Below, one piece after another: positions 1 through 8,240 of a stretch of DNA of 64,000 nucleotides (position 1 is the stretch's first letter; each line of letters opens with the position of its first letter). The stretch is from the NCBI RefSeq assembly GCF_003431825.1, contig NZ_CP020083.1, positions 3,572,501 to 3,636,500 of the forward strand, written 5' to 3'. A program made the position numbers and the translations under genes. The notes beneath the pieces are model-generated. The model worked only from the letters and a program-made list of their open reading frames with translations. It was not told the DNA's origin and made no database searches. This stretch comes from Blastomonas fulva. GTDB lineage: Bacteria; Pseudomonadota; Alphaproteobacteria; Sphingomonadales; Sphingomonadaceae.

Positions 1-2
1 CC

Positions 3-1157
3 GCCAGCACCTCGCCGCTGCTCGCGGTCGAGGCGATGCGGGCAGGCGCCACCGATTACCTGATCAAGCCGATCGCACCCGATCGGCTGGTCGCCGCGCT
101 CAACGCCGCCGTTCGCAAGGACGACGCCGACGAGCTGCGCCCGCTGACCGAAAAGATCGCAGCGCCGCTCGATTTCGACGAGATGATCGGATCGTCGCCG
201 CGCTTCCGCGCCGCGCTCGCCATCGCCGCGAAATCGGCGCGCACCCATTCGCCGGTGCTGATCGAGGGCGAAAGCGGCACGGGCAAGGAAATGATCGCGC
301 GCGCCATCCATGCCTCAAGCCCGCGCGCCAAGCTGGCGCTGCGGCTAGTCACCTGCGCGGGTGCGTCGAGCGGCCAGCTCGAATCGCAGCTGTTCGGGCA
401 TGAACGCGGTGCGTTCCCCGGCGCTTTCGACCGGCATGTCGGCGTGATCCAGCGGGTCGAGGGCGGCACGCTTTTCATCGACGAGATCGATCAGGTTCCG
501 CTCGAATCGCAGGCCAAGCTTGCCGATGCCATTCGCGAGGGTGAAATCCGCCCGCTTGGCGCGCGGCACAGCCAGCGCTGCGACGTGCGCTTCATCTGCG
601 CCAGCAACTCGCCGCTCAAGCCGATGGTCGAGGCAGGCACCTTCCGCGAAGACCTGTATTACGCGATCGCCCCGGTGCAGATCACCATCCCCGCGCTGCG
701 CGACCGTTCGAGCGACATTCCTTCGCTGGTTCGCCATTTCCTCAACCGCATCGCCGAGCAGCCCGGCATGCGGGGGCTCGGCATCACCGACGAGGCGCTG
801 TCGCTGCTGTCGAGCTTCGACTGGCCGGGCAATGTCCGCCAGTTGCAGAACGCGCTGTTCCGCGCCGCGATCTTCTGCGACGGCGATGCGCTGACCACGG
901 CCGAGTTCCCGCAGCTCACCACCATGCTGGGCGAGGACGAACCGCGGCGCGCGTCGGCCAGCCATGACGGCATAGGGATCCAGCTCTATGCCGAGGACGG
1001 CAATCTGCGCCCGCTCGAGGAAATCGAGGCGGACGTCATTCGCCTCGCCATCGGCCATTATCGCGGGCGGATGACCGAAGTCGCGCGCCGGCTGGGGATC
1101 GGCCGGTCGACACTGTACCGAAAGCTGACCGAGCTGGGCATCGACAACGCCGCCTGA
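3..1157 (+). CDS. NtrC-family response regulator, 5' end outside window
   Basis: The reading frame is open from base 3, so the start lies upstream. The first residues are the end of a receiver domain (AGATDYLIKPI, the conserved Lys-Pro). An AAA+ domain follows with Walker A GESGTGKE (about 267-290) and Walker B GGTLFIDEID, and a C-terminal Fis-type helix-turn-helix (MTEVARRLGIGRSTLYRKL). Family members are phosphorylated by a sensor kinase and normally remodel sigma-54 RNA polymerase. Two oddities are visible. The sigma-54 contact loop GAFTGA reads GAFPGA (about 408-425), and FREDLYYRL reads FREDLYYAI, losing the second arginine of the arginine-finger region. It may therefore not activate sigma-54 in the usual way. 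No sensor kinase lies in the window. Confidence 0.9.
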   Translation, partial: ASTSPLLAVEAMRAGATDYLIKPIAPDRLVAALNAAVRKDDADELRPLTEKIAAPLDFDEMIGSSPRFRAALAIAAKSARTHSPVLIEGESGTGKEMIARAIHASSPRAKLALRLVTCAGASSGQLESQLFGHERGAFPGAFDRHVGVIQRVEGGTLFIDEIDQVPLESQAKLADAIREGEIRPLGARHSQRCDVRFICASNSPLKPMVEAGTFREDLYYAIAPVQITIPALRDRSSDIPSLVRHFLNRIAEQPGMRGLGITDEALSLLSSFDWPGNVRQLQNALFRAAIFCDGDALTTAEFPQLTTMLGEDEPRRASASHDGIGIQLYAEDGNLRPLEEIEADVIRLAIGHYRGRMTEVARRLGIGRSTLYRKLTELGIDNAA

Positions 1158-1221
1158 GCGGCACGCACACTCGCGGCTTTTTCCCTTCCCTGCGCTGCCC
1201 GCCATCCATAAGAGCGGGCAG

Positions 1222-3009
1222 ATGACTCAGCCCATCCTCGACGTGTTGCATGACACCTTCGGTTTCTCGGCCTTTCGCGGCGTGCAGGACCAGGTGGTCA
1301 GCCGCGTCATGGCTGGGCGCAACACGCTGGCGATCATGCCCACCGGCGCGGGCAAATCGCTGTGCTATCAGCTTCCCGCCGTCGCGCTCGATGGTTGCTG
1401 CGTCGTCATATCGCCGCTGATCGCGCTGATGCACGACCAGCTGCGCGCGGCGACCGCGCTCGGCATCCGCGCCGCAAGCCTGACCTCGGTCGATGCCGAC
1501 TGGCAGGAAACGCAGGACCGCTTCCGCGCGGGCGAGCTTGATCTGCTTTATGTCGCTCCCGAACGCGCGAGCTCGGAAGGGTTCCGCAACCTGCTGGGCC
1601 GCGCGCCGATATCGATGTTCGCGATCGACGAGGCGCATTGCGTTTCGGAATGGGGGCATGATTTCCGCCCCGATTACCGGCTGCTGCGGCCACTGCTCGA
1701 CAGCTTCCCCGATCGTCCGCGCCTCGCGCTGACCGCGACCGCCGATGCGCACACCCGCGAGGACATCCTCAAGCAGCTGGGTATCGAACGCGACGGGATG
1801 ATCATCGCGGGATTCGACCGGCCCAACATCCGCTATGCGGTGCACCCGCGCGATGGCCTTACCCGGCAGATCGGCGATCTGGTCTCCGCCAATCCCGGCC
1901 CCGGCATCGTCTATGCGCAGACCCGCGCAGGCACCGAGAAGCTTGCCGAGCAGTTGGCCAAACTCCCTGGACCAGGTGGCAAGCGCCAGGTGCGCGCCTA
2001 TCACGCCGGGATGCCGCCCGAGGTACGCCGCGCCAACCAGGACGCGTTCATCGCCAGCGAAGACATGGTGATGTGCGCGACCGTCGCCTTCGGTATGGGG
2101 ATCGACAAGCCCGATGTACGCTTCGTGGTGCACGCAGGGCTGCCCAAGTCGATCGAGGGATATTACCAGGAATCGGGCCGCGCAGGCCGCGATGGCGAAC
2201 CTGCCGAGGCGCATCTGTTCTGGGGCGCGGACGATTTTGCCCGCGCGCGGATGCGGATCGGCGAGATCGAGCCCGAGCGGCAGGCGGGCGAGCGCGCGCG
2301 GATCTCCGCGCTGGGCGCACTGGTCGAGACCGGCAGCTGCCGCCGCGCGATCCTGCTGCGGCACTTCGGCGAGAGCCCGCCCGAGACCTGCGGCAACTGC
2401 GACAACTGCCTCAACCCGCCCGCGAGCGTCGATGCGACGCAGACCGCGCGCAAACTGCTTTCCGCGGTCTACCGCACCGGGCAGAGCTTCGGCATCGGCC
2501 ATCTCGAAGCGGTGCTGCGCGGGCAGACCAACGACAAGGTCACCCAGCGCGGTCACGACCGGCTTTCGGTGTTCGGGATCGTGCAGGACGACGAGGTCGC
2601 GCTGATCAAGCCGGTGGCGCGCGCGCTGCTGCTGCGCGATGCGCTCGACACCAACGAACATGGCGGGCTGATGCTCGGCCCCGGCGCGCGCGCGATCCTG
2701 CGCGACGAGGTGCAACTGTCGCTGGTGCTGCCGCCCAAGCGCGCCAAGCGCGGCAGGCGCGGGTCGGACGACAGCCCCAACCCGGTGAGCAATCCGCTGT
2801 TCGAGGCGCTGCGAGCGTGTCGCCGCGAGCTGGCGCAGGAGGCCGGCGTGCCGCCCTATGTCATCTTCCACGACAGCACGCTGCGCGAAATGACCGACCG
2901 CAGCCCGCGCACGCTTGATGCGCTGTCGCGCATTTCGGGCGTCGGCACTCGCAAGCTCGAAGCTTATGGAGAGGCCTTCCTGCAGGTGATCCTTGACCAC
3001 GGCGCATAA
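1222..3009 (+). CDS. recQ: ATP-dependent DNA helicase RecQ
   Basis: The product is 595 aa, close to the usual length of about 600. It is a 3'-5' DNA helicase of recombination and replication-fork repair. Visible in order: a Q-motif region, Walker A PTGAGKS (residues 40-46), the DEAH box IDEAHC (about 135-140), helicase motif VI YYQESGRAGRDG, the RecQ-C zinc-binding cysteines (CGNCDNC), and a C-terminal HRDC domain ending near residue 590. The ATG is the first in frame. It starts 64 bases after the response regulator and has the same strand, but co-transcription is not evident. Its stop lies just before the operator of the next operon. Confidence 0.96.
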   Translation: MTQPILDVLHDTFGFSAFRGVQDQVVSRVMAGRNTLAIMPTGAGKSLCYQLPAVALDGCCVVISPLIALMHDQLRAATALGIRAASLTSVDADWQETQDRFRAGELDLLYVAPERASSEGFRNLLGRAPISMFAIDEAHCVSEWGHDFRPDYRLLRPLLDSFPDRPRLALTATADAHTREDILKQLGIERDGMIIAGFDRPNIRYAVHPRDGLTRQIGDLVSANPGPGIVYAQTRAGTEKLAEQLAKLPGPGGKRQVRAYHAGMPPEVRRANQDAFIASEDMVMCATVAFGMGIDKPDVRFVVHAGLPKSIEGYYQESGRAGRDGEPAEAHLFWGADDFARARMRIGEIEPERQAGERARISALGALVETGSCRRAILLRHFGESPPETCGNCDNCLNPPASVDATQTARKLLSAVYRTGQSFGIGHLEAVLRGQTNDKVTQRGHDRLSVFGIVQDDEVALIKPVARALLLRDALDTNEHGGLMLGPGARAILRDEVQLSLVLPPKRAKRGRRGSDDSPNPVSNPLFEALRACRRELAQEAGVPPYVIFHDSTLREMTDRSPRTLDALSRISGVGTRKLEAYGEAFLQVILDHGA

Positions 3010-3016
3010 TGCACGG

Positions 3017-3045
3017 ATATATTGACACGTATTGTGCCAATATAT
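3017..3045 (+). promoter_or_regulatory. Operator-like inverted repeat 1 (sulfatase regulon)
   Basis: Two 12-bp arms (ATATATTGACAC and GTGCCAATATAT) flank the 5-bp loop GTATT; 11 of 12 positions pair. Read along the gene strand it has the form TATTGACA-N7-TGCCAATA, shared with the sites at 8207 and 10094. TTGACA is also a consensus -35 box and TAGCCT 17 bases on is a weak -10, so a bound repressor would block RNA polymerase. It lies 38 bases upstream of the DUF1330 start. The likely binder is the TetR protein of the same operon; that is inferred. Confidence 0.7.
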
Positions 3046-3083
3046 AGCCTTTCGGGTATCGGATATACGAGAGGATCCCGCAT

Positions 3084-3566
3084 ATGCCCCAGCCCTTCAC
3101 CGTGTTGAACGAGGTCTTTCCAGGCGATCCAGCGACCATGGCGGGGCTGATGCAGCCGGGGCCCGATGGTCCGATCTTCATGATCAACCTACTGAAGTTC
3201 AAGGACAAGGCGGTGTACGAGGATGGCCGCGAGACCGACCTTACCGGACGCGAGGCCTATATGATCTATGGCCGTGCGGTGGCGCAGTTGCTCCCCACGT
3301 TCGGAGGCGTCGCGATGTTCGCCGCAGATGTCACCTTCCTTTCGCTCGGCCAGGTCGGCGAGCTTTGGGACGAGGTCGCGATCGGCGTCTACCCCAAACG
3401 TGCCGACATGGTGCGGATGTCGATGTCCGAAGAGTGGCGCGAAATCGCGGTCCACCGCAGCGCCGGACTTGACGGCCAGCTCAACATCGAGACCGTGCTG
3501 TCGGCCGAAGCGATGGCCATGCCCTGGCTGCAGCCTATCCTTGCGCAGATTGGCGCCAAGGGGTGA
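3084..3566 (+). CDS. DUF1330-like protein
   Basis: The product is 160 aa, cytoplasmic, with no signal peptide. The stretch GPIFMINLLKFKDKAVYEDG followed by a tyrosine-rich segment resembles the DUF1330 / dimeric alpha-beta barrel fold, which includes small enzymes and binding proteins of mostly unknown function. The start is supported by GAGAGG eight to nine bases upstream of ATG. It is the first gene of an operon with a TetR regulator and a formylglycine-generating enzyme and lies directly behind operator 1. That context suggests a role in handling the substrate or product of the nearby sulfatases, but no reaction can be assigned. Confidence 0.8.
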   Translation: MPQPFTVLNEVFPGDPATMAGLMQPGPDGPIFMINLLKFKDKAVYEDGRETDLTGREAYMIYGRAVAQLLPTFGGVAMFAADVTFLSLGQVGELWDEVAIGVYPKRADMVRMSMSEEWREIAVHRSAGLDGQLNIETVLSAEAMAMPWLQPILAQIGAKG

Positions 3567-3598
3567 CAGCGACAAGGCTTGCTAGTAAGCCGCTTAAC

Positions 3599-4183
3599 AT
3601 GGACGCACCCTCCCCAGCCCGCCATCCCGATGGCCGCAAACAGCGCAGTGAACGCAGCCGCCTCGCGATTGTCGATGCCATGCTCGACATCATCATGGGG
3701 GGCAAGATGGAGCCCAGCGCCGCAGAGATTGCCGAGCGCGCCGGGGTGAGCGCGCGCACGGTGTTCCGCCATTTCGAGGAAATGGACAGCCTTTACAGCG
3801 AGATGACCGAACGGATGGAGGCGCAGATCATGCCCATCATCCAGTAGCCTTTCACCGGTGAAGGCTGGCGCGCGCAGCTGGGCCAGCTGCTCGAGCGCCG
3901 CGCGATGATCTATGAAAAGATCATGCCGCTGAAGATCGCTGCCAGCATCCGCCGGTTCAGCTCGGACTATCTGATGCTCAATTACCAGCGCTTCCTGCAT
4001 CTGGAGCGCACGGGTCTTGAAAACGTGCTGCCCGATGCGGTGCGCAAGAATGCCATCCAGATGTCGGCGATCGAGATGTGCGCGGGCTTCCAGACCTGGC
4101 GCAGGCTGCGGCAGGACCAGAATCTGAGCATCGAGCAGGCGGCCGACGTGGTCAAGCTGACCATCGAAAAATTGCTGGACTGA
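3599..4183 (+). pseudogene. TetR-family repressor interrupted by amber stop
   Basis: One frame encodes a 194-codon TetR protein split by a single TAG at 3845-3847 (codon 83). The N-terminal part holds a good helix-turn-helix (SAAEIAERAGVSARTVFRHF, residues 40-59). After the stop the same frame continues with PFTGEGWRAQL and a helical ligand-binding and dimerisation domain through 4183. CAG-TAG is one C-to-T transition away from Gln-Gln, so a recent nonsense mutation, or a sequencing error, is the simplest explanation. The 82-aa stub would keep DNA recognition but not dimerisation. A GTG at 3563 overlapping the previous stop is an alternative start. It sits between the DUF1330 gene and the sulfatase maturase (5-base gap to the latter) and is the obvious candidate regulator of the three operators nearby. 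Confidence 0.85.
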
Positions 4184-4188
4184 CCCCG

Positions 4189-5121
4189 ATGCGCGGCGCG
4201 CTGGCCCTGCTGTGCGCAGCATCGCTGGCGCTTCCAGGGTGCAAGCAGGCGCCTGACGAGACGCCGGACCAGCCGGCCACAGCCCGGGCCAGCTGCCTCC
4301 CCAAGAGCTTTGTCGCGGGCCGCTTCATCCCCCTGCCCGGCGGATCGTTCCTCAAGGGCGCCGACCCGCTTTATCCCGAGGAGGCGCCGTCGATGCAGCT
4401 GCGCGTCAGCGGCTTCCAGATCCAGAGCCATGAGGTCACCAACGACCAGTTCGCCGCCTTCGTGCAGGCCACCGGCCATGTCACCGATGCGGAGAAGGCC
4501 GCCACCAGCGACGATCCCGCTGCCGGGTCCGCGCTGTTCCTGCGCGACGAAGACGGCCGCAACGGGCGCTGGGTGCTGCGCAAGGGCGCAACCTGGCGCG
4601 CGCCCGAGGGCAAGGGATCATCGATCACCGGCAAGGGTCGCCACCCGGTGGTGCATGTGACGCTGGCCGATGCGCGCGCCTATGCCACCTGGGCCGGGGG
4701 GCGCCTGCCGACCGAGGAAGAATGGGAATATGCCGCGAGCACCGGTCTTCCCGACGGCGCCAACCGCTTTTCCGGCGCGGTGGACGATGCCGGTAAGCCG
4801 CGCGCCAATCACTGGCAGGGCGTGTTTCCGGTGGTCGACGAGGGCAAGGACGGCTTTTCGGGCACGGCGCCTGCGGCCTGCTTCCCCGCGGATCGCAACG
4901 GCGTGCACGATCTGATCGGCAACGTCTGGGAGTGGACCGACAGCCCGGCCGACGATGCGCACATGATCATCAAGGGCGGCAGCTGGTTGTGCGCGGCGAA
5001 TTTCTGCGCGCGCTATCGCCCGGCCGCGCGCCAGCCGCAGGAAAACGACTTTTCCTCCAACCATATCGGCTTTCGCATCATCCGCGATGTCGCAGCGCCA
5101 GCGCCAGGAACAGCGCGATGA
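4189..5121 (+). CDS. Formylglycine-generating enzyme, predicted lipoprotein
   Basis: The product is 310 aa. FGE oxidises the active-site Cys of type I sulfatases to formylglycine using O2 and copper. The FGE-sulfatase fold is recognisable from PLPGGSFLKGA through IGFRIIRD. The two copper-binding catalytic cysteines are conserved with correct spacing (GGSWLCAANFC, Cys268 and Cys273). I chose the ATG at 4189 because it gives a signal peptide with lipobox LPGC (Cys18), predicting attachment to a membrane outside the cytoplasm. That is notable, since many bacterial FGEs act before export. It is in the TetR operon, and its last 44 bases overlap, in opposite orientation, the end of the membrane-protein gene. 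Likely clients are the Cys-type sulfatases at 5500 and 8241. Confidence 0.92.
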   Translation: MRGALALLCAASLALPGCKQAPDETPDQPATARASCLPKSFVAGRFIPLPGGSFLKGADPLYPEEAPSMQLRVSGFQIQSHEVTNDQFAAFVQATGHVTDAEKAATSDDPAAGSALFLRDEDGRNGRWVLRKGATWRAPEGKGSSITGKGRHPVVHVTLADARAYATWAGGRLPTEEEWEYAASTGLPDGANRFSGAVDDAGKPRANHWQGVFPVVDEGKDGFSGTAPAACFPADRNGVHDLIGNVWEWTDSPADDAHMIIKGGSWLCAANFCARYRPAARQPQENDFSSNHIGFRIIRDVAAPAPGTAR

Positions 5122-5500
5122 CCGGCAGCGCGACCAACACCGCATAGCTTTCCGGCGGATGATGGGTGCCCGGCTTGAGCACCCAGAAATTGAGCGCGTG
5201 CAACGTCCGTTCGAGCAACAGCAGTGCTAGCGCCAGCGGCACCAGCGCGCGATAGCGCAAAGCCGCCGTCAGCATCATCAAGCCCCAGACGATCTGCGTC
5301 GCGCCTGCCCAGGCGAACAGGCCAATCGTCCGCCCGCCATCGCGCGCCAGGTCCAGCCCCGCGATCATGCCGGCACCGCCATCGGGCGCGAACACATGGA
5401 TCATCCCCGGCACCACCGCCAGCATGCCGCACAGCGCGAGGAAGAGGGACGATGCCGTGGCAGGCAGGCGCGGCTCGGCGGCAGGCAGCAATCGGGCCAT
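5078..5500 (-). CDS. Four-helix integral membrane protein of unknown function
   Basis: The product is 140 aa with about four hydrophobic helices (starting SSLFLALCGMLAVVPGMIHV and ending LPVIALFLALALRHR) and a His/Asn-rich loop (LHALNFWVLKPGTHH). Its size and topology resemble the small DUF4345/DoxX-like proteins, but I cannot assign a family. The start ATG overlaps the stop of sulfatase 1 (TGATG), so translation is probably coupled and it is the last gene of the GST-sulfatase operon. A role in membrane association or transport linked to sulfatase activity is possible but unproven. Confidence 0.82.
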   Translation of the reverse strand: MARLLPAAEPRLPATASSLFLALCGMLAVVPGMIHVFAPDGGAGMIAGLDLARDGGRTIGLFAWAGATQIVWGLMMLTAALRYRALVPLALALLLLERTLHALNFWVLKPGTHHPPESYAVLVALPVIALFLALALRHRG

Positions 5501-7161
5501 CAATTGGGCCAGTAGATATAGGGATCGCCCTTCTTGAACTTCACGCCCAGAGGCTTGTCGATCGCCACCGGCGCCTCGATGGTGTGCGGGTAGAGCGGCT
5601 TGCGCGCGCCTTTCTGGTGGCTGGCGAGCAGCGCCTTGAGTTCGTCCACCTTGGCGCGATTGCTCGCAGCCAGATCGCGCTTTTCGGTGGGGTCGTCCTT
5701 CAGGTTGAACAACCAGGTCTTGGCGGGCCTTTCGGTCACCTGCAGCTTCCAGTCGCCCTGGCGCACCACCCGGTAATAGGCGCTCTGCCAGTAGATCGCG
5801 TCGTCGGGGCGCTTGCCAACGGGGTTTGCGGGATCGTCGCCGAGCAGATCGACGCCGTCGATGGCCAACCCAGCCGGGATCGGCGCGCGACCGGCTTTGG
5901 CGAAGGTGGGCATCAGATCGATATGCGCCACCGGCGTGTCGACCACCGTCCCCGGCTTGATCCGTCCGGGCCAGCGCACGAACATCGGCACGCGGATGCC
6001 GCCTTCGAACAGCGTCAGCTTCCACCCGCGATAAGGGGCGTTGACCTCGGGCAAGCCTATATAGCCCGCGCCGCCATTATCGCTGGAAAAGACGATGATC
6101 GTGTTGTCGTCGAGCCCCTGCTGCTTCAGCGACGCCATGATCCGCCCGACGCTGCGATCGAGCGCGCGCACCATCGCGGCATAGACGCGCAAGCGGTGAG
6201 GCTTGATATCGCCCACCGCCTCGTAATCCGCCTTGGTCGCCTGCAGCGGGGTGTGGACGTTCCAGTGCGCAAGATACAGGAAGAACGGGCGGTTGCGGTT
6301 CGCCTCGATCACCTTGATCGCCTCGTCGGTCCAGTAATCTGCCAGATAGCCGCCGGGCTTGAACCAGTCGCCGCCATTGTAGCTGGTGGCATATTGCATC
6401 CGCGCCCAGAGGAACTTGTCGATCGGGTCGAAGGGCAGCTTGGCGTTGACCGAGTTCGGGTCGTCCTCGGGCAGATGCAGCGCGCTGGCCATCAACAGGC
6501 TCTCGTCGAAGCCCTGCGCATTGGCGCTGAATTCCGGTCCGTCGCCCAGATGCCACTTGCCGATATGGACGCTGTGATAGCCCGCAGGTTTCAGGATCTC
6601 GGCGATCGTGCGCTCGCTGCCGGGCAGACCCTGGCCATCGAAATCGGGCGCGCCTTCGACCGCTGCCTCCTTGTAGGTCAGTGGCGGCAGACCCGAATCC
6701 ATCTCCGCCGACAGCGCCGAGACGATGCGCCCCATACCATCGGGGGTGGGGGTGAACTCGAACCCGGTACGCGTCGGATAACGCCCGGTGAGGATCATCG
6801 CCCGCGATGGGGCGCAGCTCGCAGTGCCCGAATAGGCGTTGGAATAGATCGCACCCTCGCCCGCCAGCCGGTCGATATTGGGGGTCGGCACCAGACCGCC
6901 TGCGACGCCGCCGCCAAAGGTCGAGATGTCGTTGATGCCGAGGTCATCGGCGAGGATGAAGACGATGTTGGGCGGGCGCTCGCCGGCAGGGAGCGTAGCC
7001 ACATCGGGGCCCTTCTGCCAGGGAACCGGCCGGTTGGGCGCGACATCGTGCTTGCCGAAGTTTGACGCGGCAAACAGCAGCACGGTGCTCTTGTTGAACC
7101 ACGCCCAGGTGCCGCCGGCCACCAGCAGCACGAGCAGTGCGATCAGGCCCTTGCGGATCAT
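5500..7161 (-). CDS. Cys-type sulfatase 1, membrane-anchored
   Basis: The product is 553 aa, a type I sulfatase hydrolysing sulfate esters. An N-terminal hydrophobic helix (residues 5-22) acts as signal or anchor. Metal-binding Asp72-Asp73 lie in NIVFILADDLG. The modification signature CAPSRAMILTGR has Cys116 as the residue converted to formylglycine. GKWHLG and SDNGG supply further active-site residues. I chose the ATG at 7161 because it gives the anchor and overlaps the upstream GST stop (ATGA); a longer frame upstream lacks support. It is the middle gene of the GST-sulfatase-membrane protein operon and converges on the operon that encodes its likely maturase. The substrate is unknown. Confidence 0.95.
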   Translation of the reverse strand: MIRKGLIALLVLLVAGGTWAWFNKSTVLLFAASNFGKHDVAPNRPVPWQKGPDVATLPAGERPPNIVFILADDLGINDISTFGGGVAGGLVPTPNIDRLAGEGAIYSNAYSGTASCAPSRAMILTGRYPTRTGFEFTPTPDGMGRIVSALSAEMDSGLPPLTYKEAAVEGAPDFDGQGLPGSERTIAEILKPAGYHSVHIGKWHLGDGPEFSANAQGFDESLLMASALHLPEDDPNSVNAKLPFDPIDKFLWARMQYATSYNGGDWFKPGGYLADYWTDEAIKVIEANRNRPFFLYLAHWNVHTPLQATKADYEAVGDIKPHRLRVYAAMVRALDRSVGRIMASLKQQGLDDNTIIVFSSDNGGAGYIGLPEVNAPYRGWKLTLFEGGIRVPMFVRWPGRIKPGTVVDTPVAHIDLMPTFAKAGRAPIPAGLAIDGVDLLGDDPANPVGKRPDDAIYWQSAYYRVVRQGDWKLQVTERPAKTWLFNLKDDPTEKRDLAASNRAKVDELKALLASHQKGARKPLYPHTIEAPVAIDKPLGVKFKKGDPYIYWPN

Positions 7162-8186
7162 GCGGCCGGCTCCGTGACAAACATCTCTTCGCATCCGGTC
7201 CCCGCAAGCAGCGCGTCGAGCGCTTGCCTTGCATCCTCGGACAGGGCGTCGCGCGCCGCGCGCAGCGTCAGCAGGCACTTGGCCTGATAGGGAAACACCG
7301 GCTGGGTCCAGCGCTTGCCGTCGATAATGGTCTCGAAATCGCTTTGCCCGGCAGTGGCGGCTTGGGCGTTGGCGAGCAGGAACGGAACATAGACGCGGCC
7401 GATCTCGGCAAGCAGCTCGCCCAGATGCGCCCAAAGCGCGCCAGGCTCCAGCCATTGGCCATCGGGCAATCCCGACAGGTCCTCCACCCGGTCGAGCCAC
7501 GCACGCAGGCGCGGCGAGGATTGCGCCATGATCCGCGCAGGCGTGGGGTCGACAATGCCCAGCTGGGTCAGCTGGCCATAGATCGCGAAGTCCGCCGCCG
7601 AGGGGCGCGTTCCCAGCACGAAGCCCTGCCGCTGGACGATACGGTCGAGAATGCCGACCAGCCGCTGATAGCTCGCCTCGATGATCGGCGCGGTAATGTC
7701 ATTCGATCCCACGACATACAGCCGGTCGATCTGCCGCCGGGCAAAGCCATCGGCCATCGGCCGCGCAACCTCGTCGGCATAGCGGCTGTCCTGCCAGAAG
7801 ATCAGCAGCGGCCCGGCATTGGCCGCGTCCTCGGCATAGTGCCAGCGATAGTGGAACATCGCCTTGGTCATCCACTCGTCGGCGAAATCCTCAATCAGCA
7901 GGTCGAGAAAACCCAGCAGCTCATCTTCGGGCAGGACCGAGCGCCCCTCATACTCCGCCTCCAGCCGCCGGATGATCGGGGTGGAATCGACCACCGCCTC
8001 GCGATCATCGCCCTCGCTGAAATAGACCGTGGGGAGCAGTTTGACCTTGGGCGCGGGATAGCCGGGCATGGGCTGCATATGGCTGCCCCAGATCATGCGG
8101 TGCGCGATGCGGCGATAACGCAGCAGCGCCAGCATCTTGCGCGAATAGGGTGATCCCGGAGCCCCGAGCAACTCGACCGTTTGCAT
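7158..8186 (-). CDS. Glutathione S-transferase-family protein
   Basis: The product is 342 aa, longer than a classical GST (about 210). The N-terminal thioredoxin-like region starts VELLGAPGSPYSRKMLALLR, with a Ser/Tyr-type rather than Cys-type active-site neighbourhood. The helical C-terminal domain is extended (GFVLGTRPSAADFAIYGQL is typical of the GST all-alpha domain). ATG at 8186 is preceded by GGAGG at suitable distance. It is the first gene of the sulfatase 1 operon, overlaps sulfatase 1 by four bases, and has operator 2 just upstream. A GST co-regulated with sulfatases is unusual and suggests glutathione-dependent processing of the desulfated compound; that is inference. Confidence 0.88.
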   Translation of the reverse strand: MQTVELLGAPGSPYSRKMLALLRYRRIAHRMIWGSHMQPMPGYPAPKVKLLPTVYFSEGDDREAVVDSTPIIRRLEAEYEGRSVLPEDELLGFLDLLIEDFADEWMTKAMFHYRWHYAEDAANAGPLLIFWQDSRYADEVARPMADGFARRQIDRLYVVGSNDITAPIIEASYQRLVGILDRIVQRQGFVLGTRPSAADFAIYGQLTQLGIVDPTPARIMAQSSPRLRAWLDRVEDLSGLPDGQWLEPGALWAHLGELLAEIGRVYVPFLLANAQAATAGQSDFETIIDGKRWTQPVFPYQAKCLLTLRAARDALSEDARQALDALLAGTGCEEMFVTEPAA

Positions 8187-8206
8187 CCATTCCTCCGACC
8201 TGTTTT

Positions 8207-8229
8207 TATTGGCACAGGCTATGTCAATA
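8207..8229 (-). promoter_or_regulatory. Operator-like inverted repeat 2 (sulfatase regulon)
   Basis: On the gene strand it reads TATTGACA-TAGCCTG-TGCCAATA, matching site 1 in both arms and in the 7-base spacer length, with 7 of 8 arm positions pairing. TTGACA provides a consensus -35. It is in the 54-base gap between the GST start and the end of sulfatase 2, about 20 bases upstream of the GST start codon, so it can only serve the GST-sulfatase 1 operon. Confidence 0.7.
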
Positions 8230-8240
8230 GAGGTGCGGGG

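Noticed and set aside
5224..7065. 613-codon plus-strand frame opposite sulfatase 1
   Set aside because: A high-GC shadow frame, rich in Arg/His/Asp with no recognisable domain; the minus-strand sulfatase explains the sequence.
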